Shown here piece after piece: positions 19,201 to 25,993 of a DNA stretch of 42,269 nucleotides; within the stretch, counting starts at the first letter, position 1, and the number at the start of each line of letters is the position of its first letter. This DNA comes from a virus. Below the pieces are notes generated by a model. That model was given only the letters and a program-made list of their open reading frames with translations. It had not been told where the DNA came from and searched no databases. Where the stretch lies: positions 1 to 42,269 of the IMG/VR virus record IMGVR_UViG_3300024054_000545, one strand, 5' to 3'. Made by a program: the position numbers and the translations under genes.

Positions 19201-19396
19201 TGATCGCTACGCTGATGGAGGCGAGGCTTTGCGCCGTGGCAGCGGAAGCGGCTGCGCTTCCGCTGCGGATCGTTTGTAGATCGCGAGTGATAGATGCAGT
19301 TGCCGACCTGAACTGGTTAGTGAAGCTGACAACGGCACTCGCTGCGCCGTTCTGATCGACTTCAATTCTAATACCTAGACGTTCAATGTCTGACAC
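16211..19396 (-). CDS. tail tape measure protein (1061 aa)
   Basis: It sets tail length and is ejected with the DNA. The first about 330 residues are the conserved TMP domain ('SDSFALIEAKMRLATDGYGSFDQA', 'LQFSQSLASGKLQGDEFRSL'). Hydrophobic segments follow at about 78-98, 355-380 and 425-450. Around residue 675 a block of five Asp is followed by eight Lys, then coiled coils to about 960 and a Gly-rich C-terminus. The start is GTG (19396) with GAGGT upstream, and this site is within a leader hairpin. At roughly 3 residues per 0.45 nm the length predicts a tail of about 160 nm, a rule-of-thumb estimate. Confidence 0.95.
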   Translation of the reverse strand: MSDIERLGIRIEVDQNGAASAVVSFTNQFRSATASITRDLQTIRSGSAAASAATAQSLASISVAINGVGQAAQRNRGLLQGFVGGLAGGLVVAATAQVKRLAEGVTKASDSFALIEAKMRLATDGYGSFDQAMKDVVSISNETRTGLSASATLYGKVTAQTKAMGLAQDKARAVVTNFNKALKISGATTNEADSAILQFSQSLASGKLQGDEFRSLGENAPRFMNLLADSLNVPRGALKKLASEGEITSDKLVKALSDPKFVAKIEKEFGTIPVTFGDMATAGQNAMTRLIGAFSKGLGINDSLAVLLAKFNQFTSDVGPKFQAFGVQVKSAFLAIQPTLQNLASVVGPILTTIGGNLGNIARLAVVAAAGFTAFKLATAAGSIATTVGQLIALEKALGAGSTMGAIFSISMKGVQGAVRGVTVALAANPLTAWAVAITAAVVALYEFSDKIKISTGGMATLADYGNEILSKIGPAFTAIGEIASKVFSAIGTFASTYLGPIGELWSAVTGDMEFSFAGFVRAIARGIDLTIKLFTISFSIIDGLWSNFPAMLQNYVAAAVNGAIKLFQGFINTMIGGLNAVSGYLGLGEIGKVNLGQVQQSGVTIGKTLRKAIGTGFGGRGAVEEFTDGIEAGAERRARARKRKEDAAKRNGNKASPDAGTPKAVATPGDDDDDKKKKKKKKETDKYAEEIKNLTAAKADLARTEREVAIAESLSRAGLERDPKLVGAKADAIRKLVNAVEDGKAIKTLNEHIAELRRQTQGVTASERDNAIAQEMRSAGITKELEDLAKLNPALAERIALLKQEAGAKYDAEQKKAAEKTAKGFTDQFGQQAGEQRAKQMEMNGNQKGADELRRSMELARTIQSIRDAKKENAQLDDASLIAQATAISQQDAVLAKQERMNTMANKFADFMVSAWENPKEALRGFLKDLITGLIKAIAKAVILNALMPGSGGTIGGNIKSMFTGLFGGGRATGGTVQGGRTYLVGERGPEIVRMGAAGRVFPNHRIQNSGGGGVTLAPTYNIQLSGNAQQDAMTLAQIKAQQAQQNTQIRTRQNVRGWQ
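17094..17106. promoter_or_regulatory. TCACTNNNAGTGA palindrome
   Basis: Exact copy with centre AGC, inside the tape measure gene. Confidence 0.5.
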
Positions 19397-19402
19397 CCGA
19401 TC

Positions 19403-19423
19403 TACCTCACTAGTTGCGAGGTA
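19403..19423 (-). promoter_or_regulatory. Shine-Dalgarno-sequestering hairpin before the tape measure gene
   Basis: TACCTC pairs with GAGGTA, plus one G-U pair, around a seven-base loop. GAGGT is the ribosome site for the GTG at 19396. The 5' arm overlaps TAAATA. Confidence 0.75.
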
Positions 19424-19427
19424 TTTA
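19422..19427 (-). promoter_or_regulatory. TAAATA late-type promoter element
   Basis: The hexamer lies 25 bases before the tape measure start. Its first three bases are also the stop codon of the frameshifted chaperone frame. Confidence 0.7.
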
Positions 19428-20041
19428 TCGGGCGTTCTCTGCTGCCTTATCTGCGCGCATCTTCGCCATGCGCGCCTTTACATCATTGACATCATCAGTT
19501 TCCTCCTGTGGCGGAAGCTGGCCGATGATGTAGGTGAGGTATTCGGGATATGTGACTTCCATTGCCTCCCACGGCAGATAGCCCAGCGTCATCAACTGGC
19601 TAAGGGCTATCTGCCAAGTGGGGAGGTTCAGTCGTTTACTTTTTTTTCCTCAGCCTTCTGCGTGTCACTAATGATCTTGCTCTCACTGTTGCCAAGCAGC
19701 TTGTTGAAGAAATTGTCTTGCAACTCTTGCAGGCGACCGCCGTAGGAAGACAGGTCGGCGAAGAAGCAGCTAAAAATCTCATCTGCGGTATCGTCTGATC
19801 CGACCTGGAGATAGCTGAATAGTTCAGCGATTGGGCGCAACGGGTGGCTCTTCATGACGATATTACCCTCGTCATCAACGGACATGGTGTCCATTGATTG
19901 TAGGTACTCGAAGAAGCCCATTCCTGTGGCCTCTTCTACCTTCTTCTGGTTTTCCAGCGAAGCGGCTAGCAAGATAGTGTCGGTGCCAGCTGCGTCTGAG
20001 ATAGTCCATTCAACGACGCCAAGGCGATTAGTTCGTGCCAT
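19425..20041 (-). CDS. tail assembly chaperone, -1 frameshift product (gpGT-like, about 205 aa)
   Basis: Near the end of the chaperone gene the minus strand has eight A (19640-19647) in the codons GAA AAA AAA G. Slipping back one base continues for 71 more codons to the TAA at 19425-19427. The added part contains 'LPTWQIALSQLMTLGYLPWEA' split around 'PEYLTYIIGQLPP', typical of lambda/HK97 G-T extensions before a tape measure gene. The longer product would act with the short one in chaperoning the tape measure protein. Only the efficiency of the shift is unknown. Confidence 0.85.
19628..20041 (-). CDS. tail assembly chaperone, unshifted form (gpG-like, 137 aa)
   Basis: Zero-frame product of the chaperone gene between the major tail protein and the tape measure. 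It is an acidic, mostly helical protein ('FFEYLQSMDTMSVDDEGNIVM') ending in a Lys/Glu-rich stretch over the A8 slippery run. Start ATG 20041; its GGAG can form a small stem GGAG-CAAA-CTCC next to the start codon. Function by position and by the clear frameshift extension. Confidence 0.85.
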   Translation of the reverse strand: MARTNRLGVVEWTISDAAGTDTILLAASLENQKKVEEATGMGFFEYLQSMDTMSVDDEGNIVMKSHPLRPIAELFSYLQVGSDDTADEIFSCFFADLSSYGGRLQELQDNFFNKLLGNSESKIISDTQKAEEKKVND

Positions 20042-20090
20042 TGGGAGTTTGCTCCTCTTGTAAGGCGGTATGCCGGTTTGTGTTCGCTGA

Positions 20091-20096
20091 TATTTA
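20091..20096 (-). promoter_or_regulatory. TAAATA late-type promoter element
   Basis: The minus strand reads GCATAAATATC, 49 bases before the chaperone ATG and just after the 13-bp terminator-like hairpin. Confidence 0.65.
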
Positions 20097-20126
20097 TGCG
20101 ACTACAAATCCGCGCCATTCACGGGC

Positions 20127-20161
20127 GAACCCTGTTCCCAGGAGCAGAGGGAACAGGGTTC
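20127..20161 (-). terminator. perfect 13-bp hairpin after the major tail protein gene
   Basis: GAACCCTGTTCCC and GGGAACAGGGTTC pair around nine bases. It lies between the major tail protein gene and the chaperone promoter. No T-run follows, so it may stop RNA polymerase weakly or protect the abundant tail-protein mRNA 3' end. Confidence 0.6.
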
Positions 20162-20198
20162 TACTAGGCCGGAGGTCCACAAACCGGCTTAGATAGTT

Positions 20199-20639
20199 TT
20201 ACGAGGTGCCGAGCGCGCGAGGGGTGGCACCGTTGTCGGTGATGTTGCCAGCCTTCTTGAGCGTGCCAGTGTACTCTCGAACACCCGATGCGCCTGCCTT
20301 GCCCGAAAGCTCAGTGAGGCGGAACTTGCCTTCGATCCAAACGCCAGAGGCCTCGCGAAGCTGGTAGTTCCACGACTTGTTCTTTGCACCGTAGAGTGAT
20401 GCAAAGCCTGCGTCCGTGAACACCTCGTTGACCGTGAAGGTGATTTCGTAAGTCTCAAGACCGTCAGTGCTGACCTTGCCACCGCTCTTGGTAGCAATCT
20501 CTTCGTCATCAACAGACCACTTCAACTCGATCTCGTTTTCGTTCTCGACAAGGGCGTAGCCGCTGTCGTTAGTTGGGGTTGCAGAAGTGGCCACCCAGAG
20601 GCGGACATCCTTACCCAGCTTGAAATTCTCAGTTGCCAT
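20199..20639 (-). CDS. major tail protein (146 aa)
   Basis: Tail tube subunit. Position and the pattern 'MATENFKLGKDVRLWVATSATP', 'DEEIATKSGGKVSTDGLETYEITFTVNEV' and the 'SGKAGASGVREYTGTLKKAG' end fit the lambda gpV/HK97 tube family. It has its own promoter and a strong hairpin behind it, as expected for a protein needed in many copies. Start ATG 20639 with GGAGGT upstream inside a leader hairpin. No Ig-like C-terminal domain is present. Confidence 0.85.
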   Translation of the reverse strand: MATENFKLGKDVRLWVATSATPTNDSGYALVENENEIELKWSVDDEEIATKSGGKVSTDGLETYEITFTVNEVFTDAGFASLYGAKNKSWNYQLREASGVWIEGKFRLTELSGKAGASGVREYTGTLKKAGNITDNGATPRALGTS

Positions 20640-20645
20640 TAGGTA

Positions 20646-20679
20646 ATACCTCCGTAGCGGCTCTCAGTTACGCAGGTAT
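20646..20679 (-). promoter_or_regulatory. Shine-Dalgarno-sequestering hairpin before the major tail protein gene
   Basis: ATACCT (minus, 20679-20674) pairs with AGGTAT (20651-20646). After one G-G mismatch CGTA pairs with TACG, around a 12-base loop. GGAGGT, the ribosome site, is in the 3' arm. Confidence 0.7.
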
Positions 20680-20682
20680 TTA
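20677..20682 (-). promoter_or_regulatory. TAAATA late-type promoter element
   Basis: The hexamer lies 37 bases before the major tail protein ATG and overlaps the 5' arm of the leader hairpin. Confidence 0.7.
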
Positions 20683-20714
20683 TGTGAAGAAGCCCGTTTT
20701 GAGCGGGGTGCTGG

Positions 20715-21080
20715 TCAGAGCAATCCGATGTAGACGGTAGCTGGGAAAACAACATGGTCGATGTTGTTTGTTGCGTCGGGTTGGTGTACCCAATTTGTAG
20801 TCAGGATTGCTGATCCCTTTAGCGCGTCAATGAGTGCGTCAGCGATGTCGTGGATGTCACCGGCTTTGTCTGGCGTTGTGAAGGGCCTGTAGAGGTGGAT
20901 CGTGATGCCGTTTTGCTTTTGCTTGGCTTCGATACTGAACACGCCATCAACGGTCACACAGCTATCCACACCAGCAGGAGGCAAGCCCACAAAGATAGCG
21001 CCGCTATCCAGCATCGACAGTGCGGGCGAGTTAGCGATTGCCTCGCTGATTACCTGACAGACTTTGATTGTGTTGCTCAT
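20715..21080 (-). CDS. tail terminator / tail completion protein (121 aa)
   Basis: It lies directly before the major tail protein gene in transcription order, the usual place of the gpU-like tail terminator. The mixed alpha/beta pattern 'SIEAKQKQNGITIHLYRPFTTPDKAGDIHDIADALIDAL' fits that fold. The start overlaps the previous gene (ATGA). The assignment is by order, size and pattern. Confidence 0.7.
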   Translation of the reverse strand: MSNTIKVCQVISEAIANSPALSMLDSGAIFVGLPPAGVDSCVTVDGVFSIEAKQKQNGITIHLYRPFTTPDKAGDIHDIADALIDALKGSAILTTNWVHQPDATNNIDHVVFPATVYIGLL

Positions 21081-21421
21081 CGGTTGATACCTCGAATAGC
21101 GCGCCTCGTGTAGCGGCTCAGCAATGGACGAGCGGCTTGGTATGCGGGGCGGATGTATGGTTGGGCACGCATTTTGAAGGTGCCGAATTCTACGTCACTG
21201 GCGTGCGGGGCACTCGCGAAGACGAATACCTGGGCGGCGCTGACCTCGAATGCGATGCTGTCCCGCAATTCGCCAGTATCGACGGGTACGCGAGCCTTTG
21301 CACGAGGCACGAACTCATACTCGGCCCACTGGATAACGGCGTTCACGAACAGGCCGGTATCGATAGCGCGCTTGACGCTACCGAGCCGCCTCAGGATCGA
21401 GTTGACGCCGGTCATGCTCAC
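21077..21421 (-). CDS. HK97 gp10-like neck/tail-completion protein (114 aa)
   Basis: The segment 'RAKARVPVDTGELRDSIAFEV' with a following 'DVEFGTFKMRAQPYIRPAYQAARP' is the typical pattern of the HK97 gp10 family at the head-tail junction. The frame starts with GTG at 21421, overlapping the previous stop (GTGA). An ATG two codons later (21415) is also possible. Confidence 0.85.
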   Translation of the reverse strand: MSMTGVNSILRRLGSVKRAIDTGLFVNAVIQWAEYEFVPRAKARVPVDTGELRDSIAFEVSAAQVFVFASAPHASDVEFGTFKMRAQPYIRPAYQAARPLLSRYTRRAIRGINR

Positions 21422-21756
21422 ATCAGCACCAGCTTGTGCGCTGCGATGCCGTCAGGGGCTTGTCCGAGGTCATCGCTGGCGATGACGGTGTAGGTGTTGC
21501 CGCCCTGAGTGATCTTTGCGCCTACGGGGTTGCGCGACACAGCGGACATGATCGCGTTGGTGATGACGGTGACGCGATCCCCGGCAATGCGCGTCTCGCG
21601 CTTGCCCGTGAACAGCTTGACCTTCTCGCTCTCGTCGGATGCTGCGCGAACAGCCGTTGCGCCTTTGCCTGCCCATGTGATCGTCGCGGCCTTGCCGTGC
21701 TTGGCCAGCGCGGCATTCGCCAGTCGGATTGCGGTTGCAAGGGCGGGACTGGTCAC
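21418..21756 (-). CDS. head closure / stopper-like protein (112 aa)
   Basis: The position between the adaptor and the gp10-like gene, and beta-strands such as 'RIAGDRVTVITNA' and 'KITQGGNTYTVIASDDLGQAPDGIAAHKLVLM', suggest the stopper that closes the portal after packaging. GTG start at 21756 overlapping the upstream stop (GTGA). Sequence alone gives only moderate support. Confidence 0.6.
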   Translation of the reverse strand: MTSPALATAIRLANAALAKHGKAATITWAGKGATAVRAASDESEKVKLFTGKRETRIAGDRVTVITNAIMSAVSRNPVGAKITQGGNTYTVIASDDLGQAPDGIAAHKLVLM

Positions 21757-22139
21757 TTGGTCAACCCAACGACTTGGAAGCCGCCCGTCTGCGCCGTGAT
21801 CGTCCTCAGGAACTTGGTTACGAGGGGATAGGGATCACTGCTAGTGACTACATAGGTGGTCTTTTCCGTGGACAAGCCCTCTAGGCGCTCTTCCTTGCTC
21901 TGGATGGCGTCGGAGTGCTGGAGCGCGAGGGGCGACTTGCTCAGCTGGTATGCGAGGATGAACTTGGCTGCACGAAACTCGTTGCGTGCCTCGGGATCGT
22001 CCACAATGAATGTGTAGCTGGCTAGAATATAGTCAGCAGCCTGAGTGAGGAAGCCGACCTTCTCGGCCAATTCCAAGTCACTCCAGTCGGTGTAGTTTCG
22101 CGCTGCCATGTAGGCATCTGCGTCAGTTGTGTCGCTCAT
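21753..22139 (-). CDS. head-tail adaptor protein (128 aa)
   Basis: A small helical protein ('YMAARNYTDWSDLELAEKVGFLTQAADYI') at the place of the gp6/gp15-like adaptor that binds the portal. The ATG at 22139 is chosen because GAGGTGA precedes it. An ATG at 22154 lies 6 bases after TAAATA and would add five residues. Confidence 0.65.
   Translation of the reverse strand: MSDTTDADAYMAARNYTDWSDLELAEKVGFLTQAADYILASYTFIVDDPEARNEFRAAKFILAYQLSKSPLALQHSDAIQSKEERLEGLSTEKTTYVVTSSDPYPLVTKFLRTITAQTGGFQVVGLTK
21835..21847. promoter_or_regulatory. TCACTNNNAGTGA palindrome
   Basis: Exact copy with centre GCT, inside the adaptor gene. Confidence 0.5.
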
Positions 22140-22160
22140 AGTCACCTCGCTCATGTCGAG

Positions 22161-22166
22161 TATTTA
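22161..22166 (-). promoter_or_regulatory. TAAATA late-type promoter element
   Basis: The minus strand reads CAATAAATACTC, 21 bases before the ATG at 22139. ACTCG directly after it can pair, with one bulge, with CGAGGT of the ribosome site. Confidence 0.65.
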
Positions 22167-22237
22167 TTGAGCGGTAGTCACGGATACGGCGGCAGGTTTC
22201 CCCGCCGCCGTAGCGTGTAACTGAGAGCCTAAACCGA

Positions 22238-23212
22238 TTAGGTCGTTGGGTTCGACAGCTTGCTCTTGATGAACACCAGTGGGATCAGGCGAGTGTCGTC
22301 CGAAGCCACGAATGCACCAGCAGTCGCGAGTTCTGCGTTCGAGGCACTAGCAGCCAGAGCAGGGGTGCCCTCGTAGCTGAAGCCCTTAGGCATGAATGCG
22401 AATTTGCGGCGGTTAACCAGCGTCTCGCGACCGCCCCAGTTACCGGCCTGTGCATCGCGCAGGTACTCGACTGGAGTGTCGGCACGGCCGACGCCTGACA
22501 GGATTGCACCGCGACCAAAAGCGACGGTGGTGTACACGCCAGCAGTTGGAGCGATTGCGCTGTCAACGATCAGCTTGAGACCTGCGTAGGTGTCGAAGCC
22601 AATGTCGGTCTTGCTCTTTGGAACGTACAGGTTGCCCTCTGCCTTCTGGAGCAGAGTGTGGACAGCCTTGTTGACGATCAGACCTTCGATATTCTCGTAG
22701 AAGTCGCCTTTGGTTGCGCAAGCGTCAACGATACCGTCGATGTCCAGCACACCGTTGATGGTGTGGGTGAAACCGCTCTGGGTCATGATCGACTTGAACA
22801 TGGCCTGCACAGTGGCACGCTCGTCGTACATCCAGTACTCACCGAAGCGACGTGCGATTGCGCCCATAACGTCTTCGTCTAGGACTTCCGAAGCGAGGTC
22901 CATCGCGGAGAAGGCCTTAGCACGCATGTGGGCGCGCATCTTCTTGACGCCCATGCTGATGTTGCCAGCCTCGCCGCGATCATTGGGGTTATCCGTTGGG
23001 ATCGCGCTCTCGTCCTGATCCAGGGCCTTGAAGAAACGCTTGTTGTAGGTGGTGTCGAGTGGGCCGTTTGCAACGACGCCCATCTCTGCGTCGTCAACGA
23101 TCAGGCCAGCCTGACGGTAAACGCTCTTGTCGGCGATCTCCTGATCGACAGTAGCAAGGAACTCGTCCTTGACTGCGATGATGTTCGCCAGCTGGGTAGT
23201 CTTATCAACCAT
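22238..23212 (-). CDS. major capsid protein (324 aa)
   Basis: Main shell protein, placed after the scaffold and before the connectors. It begins with a helical N-terminal segment (residues 1-35). Features include 'GEAGNISMGVKKMRAHMRAKAFSAMDLASEVLDEDVMGAIARRFGEYW' type helices, split by 'DERATVQAMFKSIM', and a C-terminal beta-region. The length fits HK97-fold coat proteins that use a separate scaffold rather than an internal delta domain. The gene has a promoter, two leader hairpins and GAGGT before ATG 23212. No maturation protease gene is seen nearby. Confidence 0.85.
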   Translation of the reverse strand: MVDKTTQLANIIAVKDEFLATVDQEIADKSVYRQAGLIVDDAEMGVVANGPLDTTYNKRFFKALDQDESAIPTDNPNDRGEAGNISMGVKKMRAHMRAKAFSAMDLASEVLDEDVMGAIARRFGEYWMYDERATVQAMFKSIMTQSGFTHTINGVLDIDGIVDACATKGDFYENIEGLIVNKAVHTLLQKAEGNLYVPKSKTDIGFDTYAGLKLIVDSAIAPTAGVYTTVAFGRGAILSGVGRADTPVEYLRDAQAGNWGGRETLVNRRKFAFMPKGFSYEGTPALAASASNAELATAGAFVASDDTRLIPLVFIKSKLSNPTT

Positions 23213-23220
23213 CTTGTTGT

Positions 23221-23280
23221 TACCTCTTATCTGGTTTGCTTTCCGGCAAACCGCGAGGTGCCGGACGACTTGTGTCGTCC
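23221..23280 (-). promoter_or_regulatory. structured leader of the capsid gene
   Basis: Directly after TAAATA the minus strand forms an 8-bp hairpin (CGGACGAC, loop ACAA, GTCGTCCG; 23280-23261). A second 7-bp hairpin follows (23251-23232, GGTTTGC/GCAAACC). ACCTC (23258-23254) can also pair with the ribosome site GAGGT (23225-23221), closing around the second hairpin. Confidence 0.7.
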
Positions 23281-23286
23281 GTATTT
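23281..23286 (-). promoter_or_regulatory. TAAATA late-type promoter element
   Basis: The minus strand reads AAATAAATACGG, 68 bases before the capsid ATG and directly before the leader hairpin. Confidence 0.7.
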
Positions 23287-23298
23287 ATTTGGCTGACT

Positions 23299-23320
23299 GT
23301 AGTTTCAGCGGGTAACGACT
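23299..23320 (+). repeat. 22-bp direct repeat, left copy, flanking the HNH gene
   Basis: It shares 21 of 22 bases with 23793-23814. The common core is AGCGGGTAACGACT. Confidence 0.8.
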
Positions 23321-23361
23321 TTAGTAGTGACTATTGGCTACCGGAAACGCTAAACTAGAGC

Positions 23362-23796
23362 ATGGACACAACACTTCGAAACGACTACTTTGTTGAATAC
23401 ACAGCTTGGGCGAACGCCCGCGCTCGCTGCACAAATCAAAACGATCCTGCATGGGACGACTATGGTGGGCGCGGGATCACAATGGCTGCTGAGTTTGTGA
23501 ACGACTTTGCCGCGTTCCTCGCTTACATTGGACCAAAGCCTGACCCGGCTTTGACTTTGGAGCGACTGGACAACTCGAAAGGCTATGAGCGCGGCAATAT
23601 CGCTTGGGTCAGTTGGTCGGATCAGATGAGAAATCGCCGTCCGCTCAAGACAAGGCATTCGTTCACCTACAAGGGGCAGACGAAGACGATTGCGGAATGG
23701 GCCGACGAACTAGGGATCGAGCGGAAGACGTTGCGGACACGCTTGTCTCGTGGCCTTCCGCTGGATAGGGCGTTCACGCCCGGCTTGCTACAGTAG
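23362..23796 (+). CDS. HNH homing endonuclease with C-terminal DNA-binding helix-turn-helix (144 aa)
   Basis: It has the HNH/AP2-type phage pattern 'YGGRGI', then 'FAAFLAYIGPKPDP', 'LERLDNSKGYERGNIAW' and 'QMRNRR'. A C-terminal NUMOD-like part follows ('YKGQTKTIAEWADELGIERKTL'), probably a DNA-binding helix-turn-helix. It lies on the opposite strand within the late block, between scaffold and capsid, and is enclosed by a 22-bp direct repeat and followed by its own terminator. A paralogue lies at 31724-32218. Such genes spread by cutting DNA lacking the insertion; here that is inferred. Confidence 0.9.
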   Translation: MDTTLRNDYFVEYTAWANARARCTNQNDPAWDDYGGRGITMAAEFVNDFAAFLAYIGPKPDPALTLERLDNSKGYERGNIAWVSWSDQMRNRRPLKTRHSFTYKGQTKTIAEWADELGIERKTLRTRLSRGLPLDRAFTPGLLQ

Positions 23797-23814
23797 TTTG
23801 AGCGGGTAACGACT
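23793..23814 (+). repeat. 22-bp direct repeat, right copy, flanking the HNH gene
   Basis: Right partner of 23299-23320. It overlaps the HNH stop codon and runs into the terminator stem. Confidence 0.8.
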
Positions 23815-23840
23815 AGAGCGCCCGAAGGCGCTCTAGTTTT
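23813..23840 (+). terminator. intrinsic terminator of the HNH gene
   Basis: CTAGAGCGCC and GGCGCTCTAG form a perfect 10-bp stem with loop CGAA, followed by TTTT on the plus strand. On the minus strand, after the scaffold gene, the stem has a UUCG loop but no T-run. Confidence 0.85.
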
Positions 23841-23846
23841 GTTGCT

Positions 23847-24455
23847 TTAGAACCTCTTGTTGTGCTTCTTGGCGTAAGCCGCAGCGAGCGTTGGATCGTC
23901 GGCCTTCAATTCGGAATACTTGGTTAGGCTCCATGCGTCTGGAGTTGCGGGCGCAGTACCAGTGTTGCCAGTTGCGCCGCCGCCGCTGTTCACTACGGGC
24001 TTGAGGAATTCGCGACCGTCATCGGATGCGAAGAACGCCTTGGCAAAGTCCTCAGGCGACTTGTCGCCAAACATGACGCCATCTTCGGTTACGCTCAGCT
24101 GTCCCTTGAGCAACGCAACTAGCGCGGGACGGAGCGAGGGCTTCACGTCGTATGCGCCAATCATGTCCTTCAATGCGTTATCGGTGAGAAGGCTGGTCAT
24201 GCGCGCGTTTGCCGCAGCTAGAGCCTCGTCGCGCTCCTTGATCGACTTCGCGGCCTTATCCTGCTCCTTCTTGAGCAGCGTGTCGTAGTCGCCCTTCTTT
24301 TTTGCTTCGGCAGCTTCGTACTCATCAAGGCGATCTTGAGCCTTCTTGAGATCATTCAAAAGCTGTCGATTGTGTCGAACGCTACCTTCCGTAACAACGT
24401 CGGGAGCAGTCTCGGTCTGGGTAGCGGTTTCGGTATTAGTGTTTTCGTCTGCCAT
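23847..24455 (-). CDS. capsid scaffold protein (202 aa)
   Basis: It lies between portal and capsid genes. The protein is acidic at the N-terminus (ENTNTETATQTETAPD), has a charged coiled coil (about 28-100, 'KKAQDRLDEYEAAEAKKKGDYDTL' split by Lys/Glu) and a Gly/Thr linker. The basic C-terminus 'AAYAKKHNKRF' would contact the capsid protein. This is the common make-up of phage scaffolds. No protease domain is evident. Start ATG 24455 with AGAAG upstream. Confidence 0.8.
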   Translation of the reverse strand: MADENTNTETATQTETAPDVVTEGSVRHNRQLLNDLKKAQDRLDEYEAAEAKKKGDYDTLLKKEQDKAAKSIKERDEALAAANARMTSLLTDNALKDMIGAYDVKPSLRPALVALLKGQLSVTEDGVMFGDKSPEDFAKAFFASDDGREFLKPVVNSGGGATGNTGTAPATPDAWSLTKYSELKADDPTLAAAYAKKHNKRF

Positions 24456-24523
24456 TATGTTCTTCTTTCCGGCGGCTCAGCCGCTCTCTGTTGGGGTCGC
24501 AGACCCGATGTGGTCCGCCAGCC

Positions 24524-25981
24524 TCAGGCCAGCGGAGCCAACTTGTCATTGCGCGGAAGCTGCGCAGGGACTTCACTTGTAGTTAGCGATCCGCTCTTGC
24601 TCACGACGAACGACAGGCCATCTGTCTGGTCGTTCTGGAGGCGGGTCTTTTCCATTTCCCAGGTCAGCGTTGGGTTGACCACATCGCCATCGCGCAGTGC
24701 GAGGAAGATGGTTTCGCCACTCAGGACGCCTGCCTGTAGCAGCGACACATGAGCCTGGATTTCCGCCGCCGTCATGGGCTGTGGCAGGAAGTCGGTGTTA
24801 AGCTGGAAACGGACGTGCGGCAGACCCATCCAGTCGGCCATCTCGTTGAGCGCGTCCTGAATAGCCTTGCTGGTCAGGTTGGCGATCGTCGCCAACGCGC
24901 TGTTCTCCGATGCACGGCGAATGGCCAGCGTCTCAGGTGCTTCCGCTGCGATCTTCTCGCCAGCGATCATCTGCACGCCAACAACCGCCATCATGCTCTC
25001 GATTTTGTCGCGGTCGGCGCGGAGGTCATCGAGGCCCTTGCCCGTGTACTCCAGATAGCCAATCTGCACGTTCTCGCCCGTGGGGTTCGTCCAGAACGTG
25101 CCGGGGCTGACGGTAGGCTTGAAAGGCTTGCCGTCCTTGTCGAGCGGCCATTCAACGCCGAAGACATATCCCTGTGGGCTGGCCTGAAACAGCTTGCTCA
25201 TCGCGATCAGGCCCTCGTTGCGGAAGTGCGAGAGGTTGAGGTTCGCGATCTTCGCTACCGGCGACTGCTCAATTACGCCGTTGCGAATGCTGGTGTTGAG
25301 GAAGAAGGGGATGCGGTTGAGCGGCTTGCCGTTGCGCAGTGGCTGAAAGGGCGTGCCCTCCTGTAGCATCACACCGTCATGCTGGTGGATCGTGACCCAA
25401 TACTCGCCATCAATGAGGCGCAGTTCGCGTTCGCTTTGATCTGCATCAATGAGGCGCACATAGACGAGGGTGCGACGGCCACGGACAGTCTTGTACTCGC
25501 GGGCGACGATGTTCTCGAACGTGTACACGTTCACGAACGGGCGCTGGTCCTGTTCGACGCGCTGTGCGGGGCTGAGATTGGCGTCAGCTTCGCCCACCGG
25601 CATATCCACGAGCAGTCCCATGAAATTGCTCGTCAGACGCTCGCAAACCACGTTGTAGCTGAACGTGAGGAGGTCTTCGGCATCGCTGGTCAGGGCATCG
25701 AGCAAACGCGCCATAACGGATCCCTCAGGGGCGCCATCGACCACCGGGGGCTTGCGGAAGATCAAGCCTGCTAGGCCCTCCAGCGTGCGGCTGGTGGCGG
25801 GGTAGAAGATCGCGTGATCCTTCATCAGCTTATAGCTGGTCGCGGGCTGATCCGCCGACGACTTCGGCAGGTAGAGCGCATTCCGCTTCTTCACGGTCTG
25901 CTCACCCTCTAGGAAGTGTCGTGTCTGTGTTACCCAGCTCTGCGCTAGGGAAATGTCTGTGTCAGTTTGCCTGATCTTCAT
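24524..25981 (-). CDS. portal protein, DUF4055 family (485 aa)
   Basis: Forms the DNA entry vertex ring. The pattern 'YLPKSSADQPATSYKLM', 'YPATSRTLEGLAGLIFRKPP' and 'FLNTSIRNGVIEQSPVAKIANLNLSHFRN', interrupted as usual, fits DUF4055 portal proteins. They are near 450-500 residues, and the gene stands 12 bases after the terminase gene as expected. Start ATG 25981 with GAGGT about 9 bases upstream. The C-terminal about 70 residues are variable. No MuF-type gene follows. Confidence 0.85.
   Translation of the reverse strand: MKIRQTDTDISLAQSWVTQTRHFLEGEQTVKKRNALYLPKSSADQPATSYKLMKDHAIFYPATSRTLEGLAGLIFRKPPVVDGAPEGSVMARLLDALTSDAEDLLTFSYNVVCERLTSNFMGLLVDMPVGEADANLSPAQRVEQDQRPFVNVYTFENIVAREYKTVRGRRTLVYVRLIDADQSERELRLIDGEYWVTIHQHDGVMLQEGTPFQPLRNGKPLNRIPFFLNTSIRNGVIEQSPVAKIANLNLSHFRNEGLIAMSKLFQASPQGYVFGVEWPLDKDGKPFKPTVSPGTFWTNPTGENVQIGYLEYTGKGLDDLRADRDKIESMMAVVGVQMIAGEKIAAEAPETLAIRRASENSALATIANLTSKAIQDALNEMADWMGLPHVRFQLNTDFLPQPMTAAEIQAHVSLLQAGVLSGETIFLALRDGDVVNPTLTWEMEKTRLQNDQTDGLSFVVSKSGSLTTSEVPAQLPRNDKLAPLA
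24573..24585. promoter_or_regulatory. TCACTNNNAGTGA-like palindrome, one mismatch
   Basis: TCACTTGTAGTTA, near the 3' end of the portal gene. Confidence 0.25.
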
Positions 25982-25993
25982 TATCGTTGTACC

